Assembly: GCA_964426135.1 (NCBI GenBank)
Contig: CAYRPN010000005.1
Location: 21,926-85,925 of the forward strand
Length of the DNA: 64,000 nt
Reading direction: 5' to 3'
Source of the DNA: CAYRPN01 sp964426135
GTDB taxonomy: Bacteria; Planctomycetota; Phycisphaerae; Phycisphaerales; Phycisphaeraceae
Shown: one piece after another, positions 31,685 through 40,828 of the stretch
How the letters are laid out: every line of letters begins with the position of its first letter
Numbering within the stretch: the stretch's first letter is position 1
Position numbers and translations under genes: made by a program
The notes under the pieces: model-generated
What the model was told of the DNA's origin: nothing
Database searches by the model: none
What the model saw: only the letters and a program-made list of their open reading frames with translations

Positions 31685-33661
31685 TCACCCCGCCGCCTCG
31701 ATCAACTCTTCCACCTGCTTGCGCGTCGTTTCCGTCACGCCTTTGCCCGCGAGCATTTCCGCCAGTTCCTCTATGCGATCCTTGCCTTGCAGCAGCGTCA
31801 CGGTGGTGACGGTCTGCCGGGCGTCGCCTTTGCCGGTGACCGCTTTGGCGATGCGCATGTGGCGGTCGGCGAAGGCCGCGATCTGCGGCAGGTGCGTGAT
31901 GCAGAGAATCTGATGATCGCCGCTGCCGTCGTTCGCATCGCTTGCCGCCGCCGCGCCGTTGGCTGAGAGCTTGGAGCCTTTCGCGGCTTTGCCCTTCGAC
32001 TTGACGCTCTTCGCTTTTGTTTCCGCGCCGCGCGGGCAGACGCCCGCCGCCAGTTCGCGCAGCTTCTGTCCGATCACGGTGCCCATGCGTCCGCCGATGT
32101 TCGCGTCGATCTCGTCGAAGACCAGCACGCTGATGCGGTCGCTGTGCGCCAGCACGGATTTGAGCGCGAGCATGATGCGCGACAGTTCGCCGCCGCTGGC
32201 GATCTTGCGCAATGGCCGGGCGGGCTGGCCGGGGTTGGTGCGCACCAGCATCTCGACGCGATCGAAACCGGTGGTGGTGGGGGCGGGTGTCTTGAGACCA
32301 GAATCCTGAGGCCTGAGTCCAGCGTCTGGAGTCGCGGCACTCGTGGATGTCGTGTGTGCGCCGGCAGCATTCTGCGCCGGCTCTTCGTCGAAATCACCTT
32401 TGCCTGTGAACTCGACTTCCAGTTCCGCATCCGCCATGCCCAGCTCACGCAGTTCCGCCTGCACCAGTGGCGCCAGTTTCCGTGCCGCCGTTCGCCGTTG
32501 TTCGCTTAGGCGACCGCCGATCTCGATGAGGCGGTCGCTCAGGTCGGCCAGCTTGCTCTCCAGTTGCGAGGAGTCCGCGTCATCGCCGCGCAGCTTGTCG
32601 AGTTGCTCCTGGATCTGCACGCGATGGGCGATGACCTCAGCCACCGGATCATTGGCGGATGCCGGGGCGGTTTCGCCGCCGCGGCGAGCGGTGGGCCGGC
32701 GATTCGCTCCATACTTGGCGATGAGCCGATTCAGCGTGTTGAGGCGTTCCTCGACCTCCGCCATTTCGCGCGGATCGTGGTCCAGGCGATCCACATAGCG
32801 CGACAGTTCAAACGCCGTGTCCTGCAGTGAAAGCGTGGACGACCGCACCTGATCGCTGATGGCGCGGAGCTCTTCGTCGAGCTGCGAAAGATCGCCCAGC
32901 AGGTGCGAGAGAATCTGCAGTCGCTCGATGATCGAGCCTTCGCTGTCGTACATCGCGGCATAGGCCTGCCCCGCGTCGCGCTTCAGCTTCTGCAGATTGG
33001 TCAAGAGCGAATGACGGGCCTTCAGTTCCGCGTACTCGCCCGGCTGCGGGTCGGCGGCGTCGATCTCCTGCGCCTGGAACTCGTACAAGTCCAATTGCTG
33101 GCGACGCAAGGTCTGCGAAGCGCCCAGATCGCGCAGTCGCTGCTTCAGGTCGAGCACCTCGTGGTAGACCGCAGCGAACTCTTCGCGCAGGTCGAGGCAG
33201 CGCCCGAAACCATCGAGCACGAGCAACTGGTTCGACGGTTTGAGCAGGTATTGATGATCGTGTTGCCCGTGGACATCCACGAGCAGTTCGCCGATGGCGC
33301 GGATCATCGCCGTCGTCGCCGGTTGCCCGTTGACGCTGGCGCTGCTGCGGCCCGAGGCGTGCAGCTTGCGCGTGATGAGCAGTGGTTCGCCGGCGGTCAG
33401 CGTCAGGTCGGCGGCGGCCTCGATGGCGCGGGCCACCGACGGATCGCGCACTTCGAACACGCCGCTGATCCGCGCCTCCTCCGCGCCGATGCGCAGCATG
33501 TCCGCGCCGGCCGATCGCAGGCCCAGCAGCATTTCAAACGCCCCGATGATCAGGCTCTTGCCCGCGCCGGTCTGTCCGGTGAAGCAGTTGAGCCCACCGG
33601 AAAGCTCGATGCAGGCATCCTCGATCACCGCCAGGTTCGATATGTGTAATTCGCGGAGCAT
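31685..33661 (-). CDS. recN: DNA repair protein RecN, with inserted repeat
   Basis: A 658-residue SMC-like ATPase for double-strand-break repair. Walker A is FTGQTGAGKS (Lys 35), the VNGQPATTAMIRAIGELLVD segment and VDVHGQHDHQ are typical, the central coiled coil runs about 150-400, and Walker B is ISVLVFDEIDANIGGRMG with LCITHLPQIAAFADRH after it. Normal RecN is about 550-580 residues. Two low-complexity inserts explain the excess: residues about 428-460, containing a heptamer tract (32289-32333, encoding RPQDSGLK), and residues about 555-590 (AKSVKSKGKAAKGSKLSANG). Both sit on surface positions between conserved blocks and probably leave the ATPase intact. ATG 33661 is the conserved start. 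Confidence 0.95.
   Translation of the reverse strand: MLRELHISNLAVIEDACIELSGGLNCFTGQTGAGKSLIIGAFEMLLGLRSAGADMLRIGAEEARISGVFEVRDPSVARAIEAAADLTLTAGEPLLITRKLHASGRSSASVNGQPATTAMIRAIGELLVDVHGQHDHQYLLKPSNQLLVLDGFGRCLDLREEFAAVYHEVLDLKQRLRDLGASQTLRRQQLDLYEFQAQEIDAADPQPGEYAELKARHSLLTNLQKLKRDAGQAYAAMYDSEGSIIERLQILSHLLGDLSQLDEELRAISDQVRSSTLSLQDTAFELSRYVDRLDHDPREMAEVEERLNTLNRLIAKYGANRRPTARRGGETAPASANDPVAEVIAHRVQIQEQLDKLRGDDADSSQLESKLADLSDRLIEIGGRLSEQRRTAARKLAPLVQAELRELGMADAELEVEFTGKGDFDEEPAQNAAGAHTTSTSAATPDAGLRPQDSGLKTPAPTTTGFDRVEMLVRTNPGQPARPLRKIASGGELSRIMLALKSVLAHSDRISVLVFDEIDANIGGRMGTVIGQKLRELAAGVCPRGAETKAKSVKSKGKAAKGSKLSANGAAAASDANDGSGDHQILCITHLPQIAAFADRHMRIAKAVTGKGDARQTVTTVTLLQGKDRIEELAEMLAGKGVTETTRKQVEELIEAAG
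32289..32333. repeat. Heptamer tract inside recN
   Basis: Read on the plus strand in 7-bp steps: GTCTTGA, GACCAGA, ATCCTGA, GGCCTGA, GTCCAGC, GTCTGGA, GTC. It is related to the GACTCAA/GACTCAG array at 19832-19936 (reverse complement). It adds about 15 in-frame residues to RecN. Confidence 0.8.
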
Positions 33662-33792
33662 CCGTACCCTTTGAATGGTTTCGTTCTATCATAATCTTCC
33701 GCGGCTGCGCTGCTTTGGGCCCGATGGCTGGACTGACGGTTCATGTGCTTTGATCGCCGCGGTTGCGTTCCATCTGCTGGAGACACGCTCGG

Positions 33793-36700
33793 ATGAGTGG
33801 AAGCCGGTATCTATCTTTATGCCTCGCGCTTGCGCTGCTGGTGCTCTCGCCTGCTCCGGCGTCGTCGGCCAGTGATGCCGCGCGGCTTGCGCAGGCCGAT
33901 CCGGCCAAGCCGGCTCCTGCGAAAATTGATCCCGCGAAGACCGATCCGACGAAGGTCGAGCCGACGAAAGTCGATCCGACGGTGACCGATCCGACGAAGG
34001 AGCCGGTCACACCGGATAAGGCGAAGGAACTCAATCCCTGGCTGACGCTGGATCTATTGAACACGCGGCTGAATGAACTGAAGGAGAACAAGGAACTGAC
34101 TGACGAGGAAAGGACTGCCGCGTCGGACCAGATCAAGTCGGCGATCACGCTGGTGAACAACGCCGCCAAGGTGCGCGAGCAGGCTGCCAGCGATCGCAAG
34201 ATGGTGGAGGGCGCTGCCGCCGAGGCGGAGCGCATTCGACTCCTGCTCAAGGCGATGGATGAATCGCCTCCGGCGCCGTTCATTGCCAATGTCGGGGCCG
34301 ACGTGACCACGGCCCAGTTGCAGGACCAGTTGACCCGCGCCAAGCAGGATTTGAAGCTGCGCCAGGAAGAGCTCGCCGCGGCCGACGCGGCGGTGAAAAA
34401 CCTGAAAGACAGCCCCGCACGCTATCGCAGTCTTGGCGCCGAAGCGCAGACGAAACTGGCGGTGGTGCTGGCGAAGCTGGCGCCGGACGTGCCGGCGCCA
34501 CCGGACGAGAAGCCGGCCATCACGCAGGCGCGGCGTGTGAACCTGCGCGCCAGCGAACGGTCTTTGAAGTACGAGATCGACCGCTACGAACAGCTCGCCC
34601 TGGCGCAGGACAGTCTCGCGCCTCTGCGGATCGCCCAGCGAGACCTGGTGGCGCGGCAGGTCGCGCCGGCTGAGCAGAAGGTCAAGGCGCTGGAGGATGC
34701 CGTTGTCCGTCGCAAGGCCGACGAGGCGGCGCTGGCGGTGGTGGAGGCGCAGCGGGCATTGCATGAAGCCGTGAACAAGGCGCCGCAGATTCGCGAACTG
34801 GTCATGCGAAACGCCAAGCTGGCGACTGAGAACACGGCCTATCAGCAGCAGGCGGCGGGCGCCGAAAAGGACGCCCAGACGGCGAAGATCGAAGTGGCGG
34901 AGTTGGAGAAGGAGATCGCGCAGTTGAAAGAGAAGGTGACGCGCAGCGGCATTGATCGCCGGCTGGCCCGCAACCTGATCAAGCGGCGCCGCTCGCTGAT
35001 GAGTGTGCGCGATGTGGATCGGAGCATCGCCGAGCTGAACGTCAAAGTCCACAAGTATGAAGAGGAGCAGGAACTGATCCTGGAGGAACGCAAAAAGCTC
35101 GACAACTTCGACGCCGTGGTCAAGGCGAAGTTGGACACCACCGATTCGAACGTGGGCGCGGTCCGACAGGCGCAGATCGAAGCGGAAGTCCGCCAGCAAC
35201 TGACCAAGCTGAAGGAGAACCTCACCGCGCAGGCGGACCACCTGGGCAGTCTTTACGAGAGCTTCGAGCAGCGTGATGAACTGGAGCGCAAGCGTCGCAC
35301 GCTGATCGTGGATTACCAGGCGTTCATCGATCAGAACCTGCTCTGGATCGCGGATGCGGACCCGGTGGGCACTTCGTCGTTTCCGATGGCGGGCGAGGCG
35401 ATCGTCTGGTTGGTGTCGCCGACGGCGTGGACGCAGGAGTTCCTGCCCACGCTGTGGGAGGAAATGATCGCCAACGCGTGGATTTCAGCGACGGTGCTGG
35501 TGGTGGTGCTGGGGCTGTTGCTGTCGCGCTGGCGCGTTCGCCGGCGGCTGCAGGAAATTGAAGAACTGATGAAGAAGGTGGACACCGACAGCTTCGGTTT
35601 GACGCCACAGGCGATCGCGCTCACCGTGCTGCGCGTGTTGCCCTTGCCGCTCCTGTGCCTCTATGTGTCGTATCTGCTTCGCGACTCATGGCGGGCGCAC
35701 GATTTCACGCGTGCGGTTGCGGCGGGCCTGGGCGCCGCGTCGGCGACTTACCTGGCGCTGCGGTCCTTGAAGTCGATGCTCCGGCCCCACGGCATCGCCG
35801 AGGTCCATCTGCGCTGGCAGGAACGCACCGTCACCACTCTGCGCGGGGAGATGCGCTGGCTCCTCGTCGTCGGTCCGCCGGCGTCGTTCGTGATGGCGTC
35901 ACTGTCGTGGCTGGAGCGCGACGCCTACACCGATTCGCTTGCCCGGCTCGTGTTCATGGCGTTCATGGTCGCCGCGGCCGTCTTCTCGTACCGCGTTTTT
36001 CATCCCACGCGAGGCGCCGTGGCCGCCTGGACCGCCGACAATCCAAGCGGATTCTTCTACCGCACCCGGTTCATCTGGTTCCCCGGCATGATCGCCACTT
36101 TGATCGCCATGGGCGTGCTGGCGGGCGTCGGCTACTTCTACACCGCCCGGCAACTGGGCGGGCAGCGCCTGCAGGCCACGCTCTGGCTTCTGCTGGGTGT
36201 GCTGACCGTGCATAGCCTGCTGCTTCGCTGGTTGTTCATCACCCGGCGGCGCTTCGCGATGCAGAAAGCTCGCGAGATGCGCGAAGCGGCCGAACGCGCC
36301 GGTTCCGGCGCGCCCGCCGCCGCCGCCGCCAGCGCGCCGGCGATGGACCTGGCACAGATCAACGAGCAGACGCAGCACCTGATCCGCTCGCTCATGACCG
36401 TCGCCACCGTCGTGGGCATGTACCTGATCTGGTCGGGCGTGTTGCCGGCCCTGCGCATTCTCGATCACATCAATCTCTGGGAGCATTCGCGCGGCGTCGA
36501 CAACACGGTGCGCTACATCACGCTGGGCAACGTGCTCATTGCGGTGCTGGCCGGCTTTCTCACCTACGTGGCGAGCCGAAACGTGCCCGGTCTGCTGGAG
36601 ATCACGATCCTCAAGCGCACGCCCCTGGACGCCGGCGGACGCTACGCGTTCGCTACCATCTCGCGCTACGTCATCACCGTGGTGGGCGTGGTCTTGATGT

Positions 36701-37416
36701 TCCAGGCGATCGGCGTCGGCTGGGATCAGGTGCAGTGGCTGGTCGCCGCGGTCAGCCTCGGCCTCGGCTTCGGCCTGCAGGAAATCTTCGCCAACTTCGT
36801 CTCGGGCCTCATCATTCTCTTCGAGCGGCCTGTGCGCGTCGGCGACATGGTCACCGTGGGCGACACGAGTGGCACCGTCCTGCGCATCCGCATCCGCGCC
36901 ACCACCATTCAGGACGCGGATCGCAAGGAACTGATCGTGCCCAACAAGGAGTTCGTCACCGGCCGCATCCTCAACTGGACGCTGTCCGACACGGTCACCC
37001 GCGTCACCATTCTGGTGGGCGTGGCGTATGAGTCGGACACGGCGCTGGCGCAGAAGCTGCTGCTGCGATGCGCCGACGAGCATCCGCTGGTGATGAAAGA
37101 CCCGGCCCCGGTGATCCTTCGCGATGGCTTCGGCGACAGTTCGATCAACTTCAAGCTGTTCGTGTTCGCCAAGACACTGGCCGACCGACTGCCGGTGACC
37201 AACGATCTGCATGCCGCGGTCGAGCGACTTTTCCGCGAACACGGCATTTCCATCCCGTTCCCTCAGCGCGACTTGCACGTTCGCTCGCTGGATGACAGCG
37301 TCATGGCTGCGATGAGCAGCGGCAACGGCCACGCGCCGGTGACGCCCGCGATCAATCGCCCGTTGCCCATGCCCTCGCCGGCGATGGAGGCGAAGGACGA
37401 ACTGGGCCCGGAGTGA
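33793..37416 (+). CDS. Large MscS-family mechanosensitive channel (MscK/MscM-like)
   Basis: A 1207-residue mechanosensitive channel of the large MscK/MscM type. A signal peptide (SLCLALALLVLSPAPASSAS) is followed by DPTK/DPAK-type repeats (about 45-75), a long periplasmic coiled coil (about 90-510, rich in Glu/Lys/Gln), then many membrane helices (about 560-960). The MscS core is at about 1000-1100: VQWLVAAVSLGLGFGLQEIF, ANFVSGLIILFERPVRVGDM, then IVPNKEF and the cytoplasmic vestibule. The usual Gly/Ala-packed pore helix is seen as SLGLGFGLQ. Such channels release solutes under osmotic shock. ATG 33793 is chosen for the signal peptide. The overall length is near the top of the family's range. 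Confidence 0.9.
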   Translation: MSGSRYLSLCLALALLVLSPAPASSASDAARLAQADPAKPAPAKIDPAKTDPTKVEPTKVDPTVTDPTKEPVTPDKAKELNPWLTLDLLNTRLNELKENKELTDEERTAASDQIKSAITLVNNAAKVREQAASDRKMVEGAAAEAERIRLLLKAMDESPPAPFIANVGADVTTAQLQDQLTRAKQDLKLRQEELAAADAAVKNLKDSPARYRSLGAEAQTKLAVVLAKLAPDVPAPPDEKPAITQARRVNLRASERSLKYEIDRYEQLALAQDSLAPLRIAQRDLVARQVAPAEQKVKALEDAVVRRKADEAALAVVEAQRALHEAVNKAPQIRELVMRNAKLATENTAYQQQAAGAEKDAQTAKIEVAELEKEIAQLKEKVTRSGIDRRLARNLIKRRRSLMSVRDVDRSIAELNVKVHKYEEEQELILEERKKLDNFDAVVKAKLDTTDSNVGAVRQAQIEAEVRQQLTKLKENLTAQADHLGSLYESFEQRDELERKRRTLIVDYQAFIDQNLLWIADADPVGTSSFPMAGEAIVWLVSPTAWTQEFLPTLWEEMIANAWISATVLVVVLGLLLSRWRVRRRLQEIEELMKKVDTDSFGLTPQAIALTVLRVLPLPLLCLYVSYLLRDSWRAHDFTRAVAAGLGAASATYLALRSLKSMLRPHGIAEVHLRWQERTVTTLRGEMRWLLVVGPPASFVMASLSWLERDAYTDSLARLVFMAFMVAAAVFSYRVFHPTRGAVAAWTADNPSGFFYRTRFIWFPGMIATLIAMGVLAGVGYFYTARQLGGQRLQATLWLLLGVLTVHSLLLRWLFITRRRFAMQKAREMREAAERAGSGAPAAAAASAPAMDLAQINEQTQHLIRSLMTVATVVGMYLIWSGVLPALRILDHINLWEHSRGVDNTVRYITLGNVLIAVLAGFLTYVASRNVPGLLEITILKRTPLDAGGRYAFATISRYVITVVGVVLMFQAIGVGWDQVQWLVAAVSLGLGFGLQEIFANFVSGLIILFERPVRVGDMVTVGDTSGTVLRIRIRATTIQDADRKELIVPNKEFVTGRILNWTLSDTVTRVTILVGVAYESDTALAQKLLLRCADEHPLVMKDPAPVILRDGFGDSSINFKLFVFAKTLADRLPVTNDLHAAVERLFREHGISIPFPQRDLHVRSLDDSVMAAMSSGNGHAPVTPAINRPLPMPSPAMEAKDELGPE

Positions 37417-37614
37417 CGGGGAGAGTTCCCTAGTCGCGGCTCCGCCTATCCACGGCAATGAACATCCGATTCAAGGGGACTCACGACCTGCCGCCGTTGT
37501 ACGGAATCACCCGATTGCACACCCGCGCTGCTGAGTTAGGATAATTCATTGTTTCGCAACGTCTGCCGGCGCCTGGGCGTATGCCTGGTCGCCGGTTCCG
37601 CTGGGGATGCACGC

Positions 37615-38883
37615 ATGAGCACCAAGAACTTCACCTCCTCACCGCCCTCCGAGATTGCGCATGGCGCGTCCGGCGCCGTCGCCGCCGCCTCGTCGCGTCT
37701 GGCGGTGAACTGGATCGTGGGCCGATGGACGGACCTGTTCTGTTTCATCGGCGCCGCCGCGCTGGGGTATGGCATGTTTTTCCTGCATGCGGGGCTGGCG
37801 ATGAACATGGTGACGGTGTGGTTCGTGTGGTACATGTTCCTCGACTCGCCGCATTTCTTCGGCACCTATGCCCGCACCTACTGCGACAAGGAAGAGTTCC
37901 GCCATCGCAAGGCGTTGCTGCTGGGAAGCATCGGCCTGCTGCTGATCGGACCCGCCGTCGTCCTCGCGTGTTTCGGTCTTCACCAGGCGGGCGCCGCGTG
38001 GTACAAGACGCCTTACATGGTGCTCGTGGCGTTCGTCTCCATCTGGGCTTACTGGCACGTCGTCCGGCAGCATTACGGCATCATGTCGCTCTACAAGCGG
38101 AAGAACAACGACAGCGATGTGATCGACCGTTCGCTGGACCAGTGGGTGATCTACCTGGGCCTGTTCGCGCCGTTCGTGGCGTTTGCCGTGACCAACAACG
38201 AAGCTCGCGTGGCGCTTGGGATTTCGCAGGTGGCGGCCGATGGTTCGTTCACCAACTCGTGGCAGCGCGGCACCGGCTGGGAAGACTGGCTTCGACTGGG
38301 AACCATGTACGTCGCGGGCATCGCGCTGGTGCTGCTGATCGGCCGGCAGATCGTGCGCTTGCAGCGCGGAGCCACGGTGAACGTGCCGAAGCTGATGTTC
38401 CTGGCCGCGGTGATTCCGCTGCACATGGTCGTCTGCTACCACCCCGGGTCCACGACGCTGGCGCTGCTGGGATTCTCCGCGTGCGTGACGATTTTTCACG
38501 ATGTGCAGTACCACGCCATCGTGTGGTACCACCAGAAAAACCGCATGAAGAAAGCGGGCGATGATCGTTTCGCCAAGTACGGGCTGGCTGCAAGGATCAG
38601 CCGAAGCTTCCCCGTGTATTTCGCCTGCGCGGTGGCGATGGGCGTGACGCTGGGCCTGCTCGGTTGCGTGATCGAAGTGAACCCCGGCTGCTTCCCGAGC
38701 TGGGTGCCGCTCGTCGCGTCGAGGCACACGCTCATCTTCGGCCAAGTGACGTTGAACGAACTGTTCTACAGCGTGTTCCTCGGCGTGCTCATGCACCACT
38801 ACTTCGTCGACCAGTTCATCTGGCGGCCGAGCAAGGACGCCAACCTGCAGAAGGATTTGAAACTGAACGCCGGGCGACGGTAA
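37615..38883 (+). CDS. Histidine-rich polytopic membrane protein
   Basis: A 422-residue inner-membrane protein with about ten hydrophobic helices. Histidines and acidic residues sit in or beside the helices in recurring motifs: DSPHFFGTYARTYCD, AYWHVVRQHYGIMSLY, FHDVQYHAIVWYHQ and MHHYFVDQFIWRPSKD. This pattern suggests a metal-binding integral membrane enzyme; the DSPHFF and HHYFVD segments faintly recall Brp/Blh-type carotene dioxygenases but I cannot confirm it. ATG 37615 is used; the upstream codons look non-coding. No neighbouring gene indicates a substrate. The gene should be recorded as unknown. Confidence 0.65.
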   Translation: MSTKNFTSSPPSEIAHGASGAVAAASSRLAVNWIVGRWTDLFCFIGAAALGYGMFFLHAGLAMNMVTVWFVWYMFLDSPHFFGTYARTYCDKEEFRHRKALLLGSIGLLLIGPAVVLACFGLHQAGAAWYKTPYMVLVAFVSIWAYWHVVRQHYGIMSLYKRKNNDSDVIDRSLDQWVIYLGLFAPFVAFAVTNNEARVALGISQVAADGSFTNSWQRGTGWEDWLRLGTMYVAGIALVLLIGRQIVRLQRGATVNVPKLMFLAAVIPLHMVVCYHPGSTTLALLGFSACVTIFHDVQYHAIVWYHQKNRMKKAGDDRFAKYGLAARISRSFPVYFACAVAMGVTLGLLGCVIEVNPGCFPSWVPLVASRHTLIFGQVTLNELFYSVFLGVLMHHYFVDQFIWRPSKDANLQKDLKLNAGRR

Positions 38884-38916
38884 TGAAAATCAGGCCACCG
38901 CTGCTAGAATAGTTGC

Positions 38917-39147
38917 ATGACCTCCGACAACTTCCAGCACGTCATCGGAGCGATCTTCGCGCGACAGCCCTTTCATCCCTTCACCGTGGTATTGCAGGGC
39001 GGCGAGCGATTTGAAGTCGACCATCCGAACGCGATGGCGACGCGCGACGGAGTTGCCGTCTTCTTCGCGCCGGGCGGCATTCCGATCTGGTTCGATCACG
39101 ACAGCGTGACGCAAATCATCAGCGACACCGCAGGCGCGGCCGCTTGA
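38917..39147 (+). CDS. Small 76-aa protein, unknown
   Basis: A 76-residue soluble protein (MTSDNFQHVIGAIFARQPFH, then PFTVVLQGGERFEVDHPNAM). The short beta-strand pattern with RFEVDHP and IPIWFDHDSVTQI is one I have seen in small planctomycete hypothetical proteins, but I have no function. It starts 34 bases after the histidine-rich membrane protein and may be co-transcribed. Confidence 0.6.
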   Translation: MTSDNFQHVIGAIFARQPFHPFTVVLQGGERFEVDHPNAMATRDGVAVFFAPGGIPIWFDHDSVTQIISDTAGAAA

Positions 39148-39163
39148 TTCTCCCAATCTCCAA

Positions 39164-40624
39164 TCACGCATACACCGGCAGCACCTTGCCGTCCGTGGCC
39201 TTCAGCGGCCGGTCGTCGCGATCGCGCAGGGTGAAATGCGGGTCGATGCCCAGGCTGTGAAAAATCGTGGCATGCAGGTCGGCGGGACTTACGGCGTCGG
39301 CGGCGGGATACGCGCCGATCTTGTCGCTGCGGCCGTAGAGCATCCCCGGCGCGATGCCCGCGCCCGCCAATGCCACCGTGTAGCAGTTGGGGTAGTGATC
39401 GCGCCCGCCGCCGCCGTTGACCTTGGGTGTGCGGCCGAACTCGGTGAGCAGCACGACCAGCGTTTCATCGAGCGTGCCGCGCTGCGCCAGGTCATCGAGC
39501 AGTGCCGACATCGCGCGATCCAGCGGCGGTAGCAGATCACGCTTCAAGCGGTTGAAGCCGTCGCCGTGCGTGTCCCAATGCGCGCCGACCGAGCCGTTCA
39601 GATCGCCGGCGGCGCAGTAGACCGTGACCAGCGGGACGCCCGCCTCGGTGAGCTTGCGGGCCATGAGCGTGCTCTGTCCGCAGATGTGCTTGCCGTAGGC
39701 GGCGTGTACGGCTGCGGGTTCGTCATCGACGCTGAACGCGTCGCGCACCTTCGGATCCAGCAGCATGTCCAGCGCCTGCGTGCGGTACTGGCGCACCTGC
39801 GCGGTCTCCGCGCCGGCCAGTTCATTCATGGGCAGGCCGCGCAATTCGAGGGAATCGAGCAGGCCGCGGCGGGAGACGACGCGCGAGCGATCCACGCCTT
39901 CGATGAAGCTCAGATCAACCGCGCCGGAACTGGGCGACACCCCGGCGTACTCGCTCCCCGTGCGCGGCCGAACGACGACGGGATCGAACCCCAATCCGAG
40001 AAACCCGCCGTCCTGCCCATTGGCGACGCCGCCGTCGGCCATGGTGTACGGCAGGCAAACCGCGCCGGGCAGGCTGCGCCGGGCGCCGCCGCCGTCCGAA
40101 TGTTTCGCCGCCGCAACCATCGAACCAAGGCAGGGCCAGTCGCTGCGGCTGGCGGGCCAGTTGGCGTCGAGCTTGGGCGGCTCGTGACCCGTGAGGTTCC
40201 AGTACGCGGCGGATCGATGTGACGGCGCGTTGTGACACGCGCTGCGGATGATCGTCATGCGATGCGTCTGCTTCGCCAGGTGCGGCAGGTGCTCGCAGAC
40301 GCGGTAGCCGGCGATGCTCGTGGGAATGGATGCAAAGACGGAGCGCACATCGCTGCCGGCGTGCGGCTTCAGATCGAAGGTGTCGATGTGGCTCATGCCG
40401 CCCCAGGCGAAGAGCACGATGCACGACTTCGCCTTGCCGAAACCATGCAGGCTGCTGCCGCGAGCGTGTGCGGGTTCGTTCGGCTGAGCCGCGGCGCGAG
40501 CCTCACCTCTCATCCGCAAAATGGCCGGCAACGACAACCCCAGCGCCCCCAACCTCAGCCAGTCCCGGCGCGACAGCGCCGAACTCGGCCTTGAGCCTGT
40601 ATGCGTATCCGTCGCAGGTGCCAA
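39164..40624 (-). CDS. DUF1501 protein (second), Tat-exported
   Basis: A 486-residue DUF1501 protein. The N-terminus has a twin-arginine signal (LSRRDWLRLGALGLSLPAIL). Core: CIVLFAWGGMSHIDTFDLKP, SACHNAPSHRSAAYWNLTGH, FGRTPKVNGGGGRDHYPNCY and LHATIFHSLGIDPHFTLRD. The start is TTG 40624 after GGAG (spacing nine); no in-frame ATG precedes the Tat signal. Unlike the 9.3-kb copy it has no DUF1549/DUF1553 partner in the window: upstream on the same strand is fusA. Confidence 0.9.
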   Translation of the reverse strand: MAPATDTHTGSRPSSALSRRDWLRLGALGLSLPAILRMRGEARAAAQPNEPAHARGSSLHGFGKAKSCIVLFAWGGMSHIDTFDLKPHAGSDVRSVFASIPTSIAGYRVCEHLPHLAKQTHRMTIIRSACHNAPSHRSAAYWNLTGHEPPKLDANWPASRSDWPCLGSMVAAAKHSDGGGARRSLPGAVCLPYTMADGGVANGQDGGFLGLGFDPVVVRPRTGSEYAGVSPSSGAVDLSFIEGVDRSRVVSRRGLLDSLELRGLPMNELAGAETAQVRQYRTQALDMLLDPKVRDAFSVDDEPAAVHAAYGKHICGQSTLMARKLTEAGVPLVTVYCAAGDLNGSVGAHWDTHGDGFNRLKRDLLPPLDRAMSALLDDLAQRGTLDETLVVLLTEFGRTPKVNGGGGRDHYPNCYTVALAGAGIAPGMLYGRSDKIGAYPAADAVSPADLHATIFHSLGIDPHFTLRDRDDRPLKATDGKVLPVYA

Positions 40625-40725
40625 GCGGTAGGCTCCGGTGGTGAAACGGTCTGCGGGGTTGGAACGGTCGTCCGTACCTTATTGAGAGGAAGTCAGGCGC
40701 AGTAACGCGCCGACCGCAGGCGCAA

Positions 40726-40752
40726 GAAAAAACCCCGCCATGCGGCGGGGTT
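40726..40752 (-). terminator. Rho-independent terminator of fusA
   Basis: On the minus strand: AACCCCGCCGCATGGCGGGGTT followed by a run of T. The stem ACCCCGCC/GGCGGGGT with a four-base loop and at least six T residues lies 77 bases beyond the fusA stop. This is the clearest classical terminator in the window. Confidence 0.93.
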
Positions 40753-40754
40753 GT

Positions 40755-40827
40755 TCAATCTCAAGTTCCCAATTTGAAATCTCAGATTTTCAAATCTCAG
40801 CATTTCAAATCTCAGCATTTCAAATCC
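40755..40827. repeat. 15-bp tandem repeat TTTCAAATCTCAGCA
   Basis: An array of a 15-bp unit (TTTCAAATCTCAGCA) in about three copies, plus a facing partial AATTTGAAATCTCAG at the left. It lies in the 3' gap of fusA, between the stop codon and the terminator hairpin. Confidence 0.85.
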
Positions 40828-40828
40828 A

